A stretch of 64,000 nt of DNA from Nelumbo lutea. Taxonomy: Eukaryota; Streptophyta; Magnoliopsida; Proteales; Nelumbonaceae. The notes below the pieces were generated by a model. The model made no database searches. It was given only the letters and a program-made list of their open reading frames with translations, and was not told the DNA's origin. The stretch covers positions 10,912,934 through 10,976,933 of the forward strand of contig JAKGHH010000003.1 in assembly GCA_022828595.1 (NCBI GenBank), given 5' to 3'. Positions 35,901-48,500 of this stretch are shown here, piece by piece. The first letter of the stretch is position 1. Each line of letters begins with the position of its first letter. A program made the translations under genes and the position numbers.

Positions 35901-38900
35901 AATTATAGAAATCTACCAACAAAGCATGTAAAATGAAGCAAAAAGAATATCTAAAAAACAACCCATTATCAATCTTTCTAACACATCAAATGGCCAATGC
36001 TATCTGTAGAAGTCCTGTTCAAAGAGAAGAAACCCTCCTCTCCTAGTTGACCATAATCTCCATTATATTAAAATAAGGGTACAAAGTCAAATATACCCCT
36101 ACTTAAGTATGGGACAAGAAAAAAAAAACAGAATTTCCACATCACTACACTACTTAAACTATAATGAAAAGACTAAGTTACCCTTACTCGACCAACTCTA
36201 ACACTCCCCCTCAAGCTAGAGAATATGTCATATAATCCCAGCTTGTTACTCTCCCTGATCTCAAACCTCTGGTGAACAAGTCTGCCCATTGATCACCTGA
36301 ACTGACGTGTTCTGAGATTATCTCTCCAGTAAGGACTTACTCCCTCACAAAATGGCAATCAACCTCTATATGTTCTGTCCTTTCATGGAAAACCGAATTA
36401 GATGAGATGTGGATTGTAGCTTGGTTGTTACAGTACAATCTCATAGGTTTGCTCATTAAGAATCCAACTTCTTGCAGAAGATTTTTCAGCCATACTAATT
36501 CACATGTGCCGTGTGTCATGGCCCTGTATTCAGCTTCAACACTACTCCTTGCCACAACAGTTTGCTTCTTACTCTTCCACATCACCAGATTTCCTAAAAG
36601 AAACGTGCAATAACCTATAGTGGATCTCTTGTCAAACACCGAGCCTGCCCAATCTGCACCTGTATACCTAACTATCTCAAGCCTTCCCCTGGTTTGTACA
36701 ACAACCGTGACTTGGAACTCCCTTCAAGTACCATACAATTCTAAGAACTACATCCCAGTGAGGTACTCGGGGGTTTTACATAAATTGGCTCACCACACTA
36801 ACAGCAAAGGAGATGTTTGGTCTGGTAATGGTTAGGTAGTTCAGCTTCCCCACTAACTATCTATATCTTCCCAGGATCATCAAAAATTTCACATTCATCA
36901 CTGCTCAACTTAGCATTTGGTTCCATGGGTGTTTCAGCTGGTTTTGCACCTAAAAATCTCGTTTCTTCCAACAAATCAAGAACACATTTTCTTTGGCACA
37001 AATTTATACCTTGTTTCGACCTAGCAACTTCTATACCCAAGAAGTACTTCAACTCCCCAAGATCTTTTTTTGGAAATGTTCTTGTAGAAAAGCCTTTAAT
37101 CTGTCAATCCCCAATCTGTAACTACTAGTTATGATTATATCATCCACATAAATCACTAATAAAATCTTTCTGGCTTCAGAATCATAGATGAACACTGAGT
37201 GGTCGACCTGGCATTGTTTCGTTCCAAAATTTTTCACCACTTCACTGAACTTCCCAAACCAAGCACGACAAGATTGTTCCAGCCCATAAAGTGCCTTCTT
37301 GAGCCTACACACTTTACCATCCTCCCCTTGAGCAACAAACCCTGGTGGTTACTCTATATAGACCTCCTCCAAAAGGTCGCCATGGAGGAAGGGAGTTTTA
37401 ATGTCAGGCTGAAACAAAAGCCAATCATACATAACTGCCAAGGAAATCAAGACACGAATTGAACCAATCTTAGCCACAAGGGAGAAGATTTCCATATAAT
37501 CCACCCCATATAACTGAGAATAACCTTTAGAAACTAGTTGGGCCTTCAACCATTCCACACTGCCATCTGGTAAATACGTAATAGTATGCACCCATTTACA
37601 ACCTACAACATGCTTACTAGGAGGAAGAGTGGGTAACTCCCACGTGTGATTGTGTTGAAGAGCAGAGAGTTCCTCCTCCATTGCTTGATGCCACCCCAGT
37701 GAAGTAAGAGCCTCTTGGACATCCTTGGGTATAGATATAGAGGACAACAAAGAGACAAACTGGCAATGTGAAGTAGAAAGGTGAGATACAAAAACATAAT
37801 TGGAAATGGGATGTAAGGTACAACTACGTTTACTTTTTCGTAATGCAATGGGATGATCAAGTTCAAAAGATGTAGGCAACTCTAGGATAGGAGCAACTAT
37901 AGAATCCGTAGAGGAGGTAGAAACTGGAGGAGGTGTCGGTGTCTGTCGATGAGTATACACGTGTCAGATCGGTGGTCGTTCAATAAGAATATGCACTGGA
38001 GGAGGTGAAGGGTCAAACATAACAGGAACAACCAGATTGGGATCCCCAACTGGAAGAGAAAGAGGGATCAATGGTGAAGAGGACGGTACATCAGGACCCA
38101 AGAAGAACGGCACGGACTCAAAAAAAGTGACATCAGGGCAGACAAATGACTTTCGAGTGATATGATTGTAACACCTAATAGAGCATGCATCCAACTTATC
38201 TAAACCAAGGCCCAGATTATGAACAAAGCACATACACCCAAACACTCGGGAGTTAATGGAAAATGGGACAAAGTGGGAAACAAAATAGAAAAGGGAGACC
38301 GAACATGAAGAATGAAGGAGTGCATCAGATTAATGAGAAAACAAAACGTTTAGGAACGTTCATATGATGAAAGATAGACCAAGCAATCTCAAGAAGATGA
38401 TGGTTCTTTCGTTCAGCCATCCCATTTTATTGAGAGGTGGATGCACACGAAGTCTGATGAATGATGCCATGTTGTTCCAAATATTGTTGAAAGGAATTAA
38501 GAAAATATTCTTGACCATTATTAGAATGAATAACTTTTATTGGAACACCAAATTACGTATGTATTTCAGCATGGAATTTTTGAAAAATAGAAAGCAATTT
38601 ACTCCTTTCTTTCATTAAATAAATCCATGTCATCCTTGAATAATCATCAATAAAAATGACAAAATACTTGTAGCCATTATAGAACTCAACTTTAATCGGA
38701 CCCCAAACATCTGAATAGACTAAAGCAAAAAGACTCAACATACAACTATTAACCCTAAGACTGAAGGAAACCCGATGGTGTTTCCCATAGTGACACGACT
38801 CACACTGCAAAGAAGACAAATGACTCAAAGAATGAACTAATAGCATGAAAGCCTTGAGAGATGGATGTCCCAGTCGACAATAACATTGGAGAGGAGTCAA

Positions 38901-41900
38901 GGAAGTTTGAAGTGCAACTAAAAATCCACCACCATCAAAATAATACAACCCACCGGCTTCATGCCCTTCACCAATCTTCTTCCCCGTCTTGAGATCCTGA
39001 AAAACACAAGATGAAGGGTAAAAAGTGATAGAGCAACTAAGGGCCTTAGTTAATTTACTAATAGACATGCAAGATGAAGGGTAAAAAGTGATAGAGCAAC
39101 TAAGGGCCTTAGTTAATTTACTAATAGACATGAGGTTGAATGGAAATTTAGGCACATGTAGATCAAATGATAAAGAAAGTGAATGCAATGTCAACATTAC
39201 CAACACCACAAATAGGGGAAGAACCATCAGCCAGGGTAGCAATTTGTGATGTGGAAGTTTTAGAGGGGGAAGAAAACACACCTAGAGTCTCAGTTGTGTG
39301 ATCAAAGGCTCCAGAATCAATAATCCAGTGAGAAGGTTTGGATGCCAGACAGGCCATACCTGAGTGTGCAAGAGTAACAATGTTATGTTGTCAAGTGGCC
39401 TGAAGGAACCTCTCATACTCATCTTGTAGTGCATTCATCATCTCCTTCCCGGAAGCAGATGTAGATGTGGAAGGCGTTTGATCTGTCTGTTGGTTATCAC
39501 TCACATCACCACCACTAGCAACTTCATGATTAGCCCATGTAGAGGGTGGGCCATGTAGATAATAACAGAAATTAATCGTATGTACGTCTTTGCCACAATG
39601 TGTACAATTTCTAGTAGTGTGCCCTCTTCCTCTAGTAGATGTGGAAGGCGTTTGATCTGTCTGTTGGTTATCACTCACATCACCACCATTAGCAACTTCA
39701 TGATTAGCCCATGTAGAGGGTGGGCCATGTAGATAATAACAGAAATTAATTGTATGTACGTCTTTGCCACAATGTGTACACTTTCTAGCAGTGTGCCCTC
39801 TTCCTCTACCATGGCCTCCCCCTAAGTCATGACCTCCACCACTTCCACCACCACATCCAAACATGGGACTACCACGGCCTCCTTGAAATGCATGCCCCCC
39901 CTCTATTTCCATGTCCACCTCTCGCTACAAAAAACACTAATCCGTCAGACGTTGTGGTACTCTCTGTGGGTCTCAAGGAAATCTCATGAAGCCAAGCAAA
40001 GACCTCCTCAAGTGTAGGAAGAGCAAAACCTCCCAATATTTGTGCTCGAACTAGTTCGTATTCTGATTTCAGCTCCAGTAAGAACACGGTTACATCAAGC
40101 TGCTCCCTTTGTTGTTGCTGAATTTTAACATTTGAAGTTAGAGGATAATAGATATTGAATTCATTTTGAGGTTCCTCATACTGGCATAATACTCTTCAAG
40201 GGTTTGATTTCCTTACTACAAATTAAAATACTCCTGATAGAGTCGATACACTCTCGTAGTATTATCATGTCCCGAAGCTTCGAGAACCCTATACTTGGTA
40301 ATGTTTTTCATTCATTCATCCTAATAAAATGTCTTCTTAAAAAGCAATTAAAACTATAAAATCATTATTTTTTGTGTGAGAATTAAGAATTTAAGACCTA
40401 ACGTCAACTTATTTGGGCTTGCCTCGAGGGGCGTGGTACAAAGGTGACTCGTAGAATCAAGAATGTAATATGTTTTACATCACATTTGCTACTTGAAGTA
40501 ATGCAATTGAGAAAAAAAGAGATTGTGGGCTTTATATGCTTGAAAAGGTATTATATATTTGATTTATTTTTAAATTCTCATTTGAATATGGTTTACAAGT
40601 TATATTTAGGTATTTTAATATTAGATAATAGGTTTTTAAAACATTTATTTTAAAAATAAATTTTATATTTTTATTATACTATGTTTAATGATTTTCTAAT
40701 TTTTTGCTTTTTTATTTTTTGGCATTTTTTATTTTTTATTTTTAAGCCTTTATTTTTTATTTTTGTCCCTTGCTTAAAAGGGCGTGCATCTCGCCTTGCA
40801 CCTCATGCGCAAATTGACCCATGCGCCTTGCGCTTTTAGAACACTATTGTTCCCGTATTTACTTGGTTATATCTAAGAGCATAAAGTTTACACTTATCTT
40901 GGGTTCCATAGCCATGTCATGATTTGGGCAACTTCTTGTTCCCAATCATCAAACCCTAGAAAGTCAAGTAATGGGTTATCCTCCTTCACATGTTTCACCT
41001 TCCTCTTGGCCTTGAGAAAAAAAACCCCACCGACTTGGCCCATGGAACATAATTTTCACCATTAACTTTAATTGGCGTCATCTGCACACCTAAATAGTCT
41101 GAGGGGATAACCACATTAGATTTCTGATCACCACCACCATCTCCAGTTGCTGCCATTATGTTCTCAATACACTAGATTTCTCCTAGTTCTGAATTATCAA
41201 CCAACAAAAAAAAGAATTCTGCCATTCAATCAACATTGTTGCATGCATATCACCTTATCGCACTTTCTCAACCAGCCACCATAAAAAAACACTAACATAT
41301 ACCACCATTCAGACACATTCGGCCATCTCCTTCATTAAAAAAAAAAAAGAAAAAACGATTTCTCACACCACTATTGTTAACCACACTATTATTCACATTT
41401 TTTTGATAGCACTATTACTCACATCACCATTCAAACACAAACAAAGAAAAAAAACCCTCTTGAAGCTGCTCAATAGAGGGTCTGTAACACAACAAACACC
41501 ACCACACAACCACTAGGGTTGCCACTCGTGGTGACAGCAATCTGAGAAATACTCACCTAGGGCAGCTACACCTTCCTAACACCTGTAATGGGGATTGTGG
41601 CAGTCCTGGATCACCAAAAAGGGGTACCACAGCCTTCTACTAGGTGTGCCGCAGCCTTCTACCTGTGTAACTGAGGTCGCACCACAGAGGAAAAGGAGAA
41701 AAGAAGAATAGAAGAGATCACGGGTCCAGGAACTTGAGATCGCAGCCTTCTTTTATTTAGGGCTCTGATACCATGTTTTAGTGGTTCAGATAAGTCCTGT
41801 TCAAAGAGAAAGAGAGAGAAAGAGAAAGAAGAAGGAAGGAAGGAAGGAAGGAAGGAAGGAAGCTGTCGAACTAGAGAGTCAAAACCCTCCTAGTCGACCA

Positions 41901-44900
41901 TAATCTCTATTATATTAAAATAAGGGTACAAAGTCAAATATACCCCTACTTAATTATGGGACAAGAAAAATAAAAATAAAAAAAAAACAAAACAGAATTG
42001 CCACACCACTACACTACTTAAACTATAAACAAAAGACCAAGTTACCCTTACTCGACCAACTCTAACAGTATCAATTAAGAGCAAGTTCATAAATTGATCA
42101 TCCCAGTTAGCATTGTGTGTGTGTGTGCTACAAGCTTACAGACAAATAGAGGTCTGGCATCCCAGAATTCAGAATGGTATTTGGGCAGGGGATTCACAAC
42201 CTAATCTGATGTCAAGTTCATCTTGGGTCAAGACCTAAAGCAACCCGACCTGGCTTGAGGGCAAAAACATGTATCATATGATATATTATTGCATGTAACA
42301 ATAAAATCTGAAGTGATCCATTGGTGGTGAGAATATTACAAAAAGCTCAGAACCAATAATGGTTGGAGACTCCAATAAGGCAGTGATGTAGGACCAGATC
42401 TTCCAGTTCTATGGCTGTTGATGACTACAATAGCTTCTTGAGGGAATAAGAAAGAAAATAAAAAAGAGAAAGAAGAGAGAGAATATCCGGGATCACTCAT
42501 CACTCACAGGGTGCCTAAAATCTCCAGGGTATGGGAATCACTCATCATAATTAACATAAGCTCAAGAAAACTCAACAAACTTTATTGATCCTTTTGTAAA
42601 ACGCCTATACATATTTATAGACTGTAGACTCGTAAGAAGACTCAATAACTCTTAGACTGTAGACTCGAACTGAATTGCCATTTTCCTTTTTCAATTCAAA
42701 GAAGACTCAATAACACTTATTCTACTATTCAATAACTCAAACTTTAAACATAAACAAACTATAATTAGACAAATCAGTAACATATCATTAGACTCCACAG
42801 AAAAAAATGTAAAATGAAGAAAATACCCCTACTTTCCAAAAATACAGAAATACATAAAATTTCAGAAAATTCCGATTTTTTATTCTTCAGCTCCTGCATC
42901 AGGTAGAAACATGAGTGATTCTTCATGGGCTTAAGAGATCAAAAACTATGAACATCAGAAGTTTGTTAGTTGAAGGAGAACTTTCATTAATTAATTAAAA
43001 GAAATATAGAACAAGCACCCCAACAGGAATGCTGAACCCCACATACCAGTCCCCCCATTACAATGCTGCCCAAAAGAAGTCGACCCCGGTTGATCCTTGT
43101 TTAGCTAAACCATCAGCCAAGGCATTGGCATGGGCTTAAGAGATCAAAAACTATGAACATCAGAAGTTTTTTAGTTGAAGGAGAACTTTCATTAATTAAT
43201 TAAAAGAAATATAGAACAAGCACCCCAACAGGAATGCTGAACCCCACATACCAGTCCCCCCATTACAATGCTGCCCAAAAGAAGTCGACCCTGGTTGATC
43301 CTTGTTTAGCTAAACCATCAGCCAAGGCATTGGCTGACCTTCTAACCCAGATAAAATTTTCATCAATTTCCCTTGTCAGCCACCAAATTTCTCTCATAGC
43401 CTGTCTCTGTCATTAACCCCAAATTTCCTTCATGCATCCATCCTATCACCAACCTTGAGTCCCCTTCTACTTCAATCTGATAGAGGCCTAATTGTTTAGC
43501 AAATCTCAACCCATGTAGGGGGGCCAACACAGATATGTTGGCAGAATGGAATTAAGGGTATGTCTTGGAAGCTGAAAGCAAAAGTAATTGATACACCGGT
43601 CTGCCAATGCTCTGGCCGATGGATTGGCAAACAGGGGGCTATGAGTGACCAGACGTATTGGGGTAAAGTGCTGTAAATGGAATGCAATTGTAATCTGCGG
43701 TTAGTTGAGACTAGCTGCCTCATAGGAGTATACAAATGATCATTCGGTGCACTCTATTTCCTTTAATAATAATAATATGATTGACAGTTATTTATCAAAA
43801 ATGCGACCCTCTCCAAGTTTTCCCTTGACCTAAAACATTGACCTCCAAACTATACCCACCTTAAAACAACCTGATCAGGTTGTTTACAGTTTCTTGCTCA
43901 GTTTGCAATGTTGAACATCTAAGGAGACCAAACTGGGTAACTCAGCTTTATTTTTTCTGTCTCACAAGGTTAAATAGTGAAAGATTTGGGGAAATAATGC
44001 CCAGTAAAACCTAATGGAAACAGGAAAAAGAAAACATACCTCACGAACATCCTCAACAAAAGCTTCATGTGATCCACCATAGGCACCAGCAGCCAGTCGT
44101 AGGTCAATGGTTCTAAAATCCAAAGGGCGAGATACCATGGCAGGTGATCCAAGAATACCATCATCCTCATTATCATTAGAGCTCAACAGTGTTGTTCCCA
44201 GCAAATTACAGAAAACTCTTTCATCATCTGCAGCAACAGAACGACGTAACACACTACGACATTGTTTCATAATAATATCGGAAACAGTGTTAATATTCTT
44301 CCTTTTTCTTCCCTTGTCAGGCTTCTGATGCAGATTTTCACCACACACATTTGCTAGTACCGAGAGAACAGCTTTCTGTACCCAATCAACAAGGAATGGC
44401 CCAAGTTCAACAACAGATTCAGTATTTGGTAATTCAAAAGAAAATAACAAATTTTAACATGTAAAAGGGAAGTCTATCTCAGAAGGTATCAAACATATCC
44501 ACAAACAAATTGGATGCCCAAACAGTGAAAGAAAGACGCAAAACCACATCTTTTTTACTTTAAACCCAGGTTCCCATGCTCCATCCACAGAAGGATTCCC
44601 TTCTCAACTCTAGAAGCATCTGAATTAGCTGACTCTGACAGATGCTTTTGGAGTTACCCAGGCCTTCATCATTGAAGGGATTGTCTCCAAAAATGGCCTT
44701 GTGGGCTATGTTACCCAGACACAAGAAGGGCACAACTGGATCTCGCATCAGATATGAAATTGACACTAAAAACTCAAGTATAAGGGCATCTGAATTAGCT
44801 GACTCTGACAGATGCTTTTGGAGTTACCCAGGCCTTCATCATTGAAGGGATTGTCTCCAAAAATGGCATTGTGGGCTATGTTACCCGGACACAGAAAGGG

Positions 44901-45490
44901 CACAACTGAATACGTCATCAGATATGAAATTGACACTAAAAATTAAAGTATCCAAAATTATATGGCACCCTTGTATAGGTATCCGGGTATCATACTTTGT
45001 TGGCCTCTCAAAAATAAAAAAGAGAAATGAAATAGTAAGAACCGTTCAGTGAAAAAATACATGTTTGCATGGAACAATCAAGTAGTGAGAAATGACTTAA
45101 GGCCCATAACTGGGGCTGCAACTTGGGTACCCAATTGGAGCAATTTACACTGTGTTAGGCCTGGGCTTTCGGGCCAGACCCATTCATATTTGATAATTTC
45201 TCAACCTGAGACCTCCCAAGTTGCATCCCTCCCATTAACTGACCCCATATAGTTGGGACTTAGGACAAGGCATAGTTGATTTGAGTTCTGTCATGCAGTT
45301 CGGTTTAGATTCTATGTTGTGGTTGAATAGACCAGGAAGAACAAATATAATTTAAACTCCAAGTTAGACTTTGCAAAGAGAACATGAAATCACAAAATGT
45401 AAATATGGATAATGGTAAAAGTTAGAATAACCACAACAAGAACACCAACCACATAAATAATCAACCAAATGAGAACCAAGCTCAGCCCAT

Positions 45491-45530
<40 letters not shown>

Positions 45531-48500
45531 AAAGAACAGTACCACACTAAGTACTGTTATGTTATTTTCTAGAATTTAAATTCCAAACATGAAGTTCGCT
45601 CTAGTTTAAATAATGGAATGGCCATCATAATTGTTCAACAAAAAAAAATGCCATGTTTTGTATTGGAAGAAATTTATATTTCCTCCATTTAATTATGAAA
45701 ATTGTCGCCTTGTAGTCATACTTTATCATGCCATATCCTATCACAATAAAAGTTCAAAGTTTTTAGTTCAATATAAAATTGAAGATTATGAAACAAAAGA
45801 AAGCCCATGGTCAAGCTAGCATAGGGTAAGGGTTGCAAAGGATCCAGAGTTAAGAAGGTCCAGAATCTAAGGAAACCATGGAGTTGAGTTGAAGGATGCA
45901 CTCTTGACACCACAAAAATTCCCACTAAAACACACCTACAAATCAATTACCATTTTAGGATTACCAAGGTGAACCTGGCCCATCCAATGTCCCTTCTGAA
46001 AGAAACCAATTAATTCTAATTCCTTATTTTTCTACATCCCATGTGAAAGACATGAATACATGCATGCAACATGGCAAAGTCTAGAAACAAAACATGGAAT
46101 CATAACTCATAAGGACATGCAGCAATCATGGTCCAATTTTTTACATGCTTCTGTCTCTTACAAACAATTAATACTCCAATTCTTTGTTTTTCTACGTGCC
46201 ATGTAAATGATTACTCCATAAAATCAGAGAAGCTATAAACTGAAACATGCATGCATGCCCATGTCCAGAAACATGCATTCATGAGTCTAGGCACCAAGTT
46301 CTAATCTACAACATGAAAAGCAAATTGACAGAAATTAGTTGGCACATCTACCAATATGTGCCATATTAAATGAAACATATATTTAACATTTCTTAATACA
46401 ACACAGTTTTCATGAATGGCCCAGCAGAACATAAATTTCATTATCAAAAAGTACCTTGGTAGGTCCGGATGCATTGCCCTTATAAACTTCCTTACTGATT
46501 GAATGCTCCAATATTTTTTTTGCCCATTCAGGTGGACCTTTCTCCAAGGCATCATATATACACTTTCTAATCCTGGTTCCCACATTTGTTGGCAACTTTC
46601 TGACAGGTTCCAGCAGTTGTGCCCACTCAGGGATGTTATTGTCATTCACCACTGTTTCAGAAGAACCAATTGCATCAGGATCCTTGTCTGTATTCCAAAC
46701 CTCATTATCTCCCATCACAGAACCACATATTTGTTTTGTAGCCTCTGCAAGCAGCTGAGAATCACAAAAATGAGTGACTTCTATTCAATGAAGTTTCTTG
46801 ATACACCATACCAGAGTTATTTGACTAAATTTGGAACTTAAGAACAAATTTAAAATCCCGTGAATCCAGGACCAAACAACAGAAAAAATCAGTTTGAAGA
46901 CAAATGTATGCCATAAATTTGATGGATGCAACTTAGGCAATCCAGGTCCCTCTGGTGGTGGTGGGGTTAGGGATGCTGTGAATATGGAAGTCCTTGCAGT
47001 CTTACAGGCAAGGTTCAAAATATCGATAAGCCCAATACGCCGGGCGAATCAATACCTTTTTTTTTTACTTTTTTTTATTTTTTTCAAAACCGGTTCAGGG
47101 GGGGCGGTTTAGAGATCCTCCACCCCCTGAACCGGTCAGACCCCCAATACACCCACTGTAGGGGCATATCGAAGGGGTCCCTGAACGATACGTATCGGCC
47201 GATACGGGCTGATACTCTGAACCTTGGTTACAGGGAGTGGGCCTTGCTAGAAAATTGGGCTTTGGTAGATTGCTAGTTGAAGGTGACTCTAAACTGGTAA
47301 TCAGGTGGCTAAGGGAACCAGAGAAAGTCCCTTTGTCCTTTAGGGGGGGCTTTGCAAAGATTTAAATGGCTAACCACAAGCATTGAAGTAAGGTTTCATT
47401 GGGAAAGAAGATTGGCCAATGGGGTGGCAGACTGTTTAGCTAAGCAAGGGATACACAAGAATCAGTTGCTTTAGGCACAGTTGTAATTTGACTTTTACTC
47501 CTTGAGGCTGCAGCTTGCACCTCTTTGGTGGAAATTTCCACCTTGTACCTTTCCCTTTTTTATTCTTTAATTTCAATAAAATTTCTATATCTTATCAAAA
47601 AACAAATGCATGATATACAAGGAAAAAGAAAGATAATGAGATGACGAAGTTACATAAACAAGACATAAGCACCCACTACATCACCACTCTTCAATCAATA
47701 TCTAATAATAGGAAGGACCAAATATACATTGGTCAGAGGGAGCAGCAAATCTGGAACAGCATGAAATGGAAAAACATAAAGAAAACCAGTATACATATGA
47801 ATAAAAGACAATTAAGATAATATCAATAGGAAATAAGCATCAAGAAATCCTAGATGCCTGCAAAGTATCAGATCCATGAATCCCGTTCCACTATTCTGTA
47901 CTGTTCAGTACCACATCCATTTTTAAACTATGGGCCCGTATATCATTTCTCGCTATTCAACCCATGTCCTTTTTTGGCCTGACCCTGGTTCTTCTAGCCC
48001 CTTCAACTTGTAACAGATCACTACTTATTGGTGCTGTAGGTGGTTATTCTGCACATGCCCAAACCGTTTTAGTCTACTTTCCCTCATTTTATTACGTATT
48101 GGAGGCTTGGACCTACTTCCAGATTCCTTCAAATAAGTCCTTGTAGGTTGTAGCCATACAAACAGAGGACCAAGAGAGCAAGCCCTTACAAAAAAAAATC
48201 TGTACATCTAGTTAAAGACATTACAAAACCATTATCATAAGACCAAGTTTCAAATGAATTCATTTATGATCCTACCCTTTCTAGTTTTCCCACTCATCCA
48301 TCTCAAAATTCATGTTTCTACCACTCATTTTTTGGGCATGTTGTTTCTAAACTGCCCAACACTCTACTCCATATTAGATCATTGGCCTTACAACCATTTT
48401 ACAAAATCTTTCTTTTAGCCAACACGGAATTCTCCTATCACATACCCTTCCAATTTTCCCATCCTACGCTGTGGATGATATCCTCAATGTCTCCCTTGTA

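Larger units (their letters stand above)
39391..41156 (-). pseudogene. Copia gag with duplicated zinc knuckle, interrupted
   Basis: The start is probably the ATG at 41156 (MAATGDGGGDQKSNVVIPSD, then NGENYVPWAKSV, the UBN2-type gag N-terminus). After the foldback insert (~40290-40846) it resumes with VYRLYQEYF, a GNQTLEEYY motif and LLELKSEYELVRAQILG. The C-terminal part is rich in GRG and carries the knuckle CTHCGKDVHTINFCYYLHG twice. Stops and frameshifts are present. Confidence 0.8.
36005..42067 (-). mobile_element. Ty1/copia retrotransposon in an MBD9 intron, structurally complete but decayed
   Basis: Both LTRs (36005-36203 and 41774-42067), primer-binding site, gag, protease, integrase, reverse transcriptase, RNase H and polypurine tract are present in the order expected for copia, all on the minus strand. 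It is flanked by CTATC (36000-36004) and GTATC (42068-42072), a 5-bp target duplication with one change. Stops and frameshifts interrupt gag and pol, and gag is split by a foldback insertion. It sits in the intron between the two bromodomain exons of MBD9, in the same orientation as the gene. Confidence 0.93.

Noticed and set aside
48025..48207. Small ORFs on both strands at 47.96-48.21 kb
   Set aside because: No motif, no conserved pattern; they lie in LINE-rich intron sequence.
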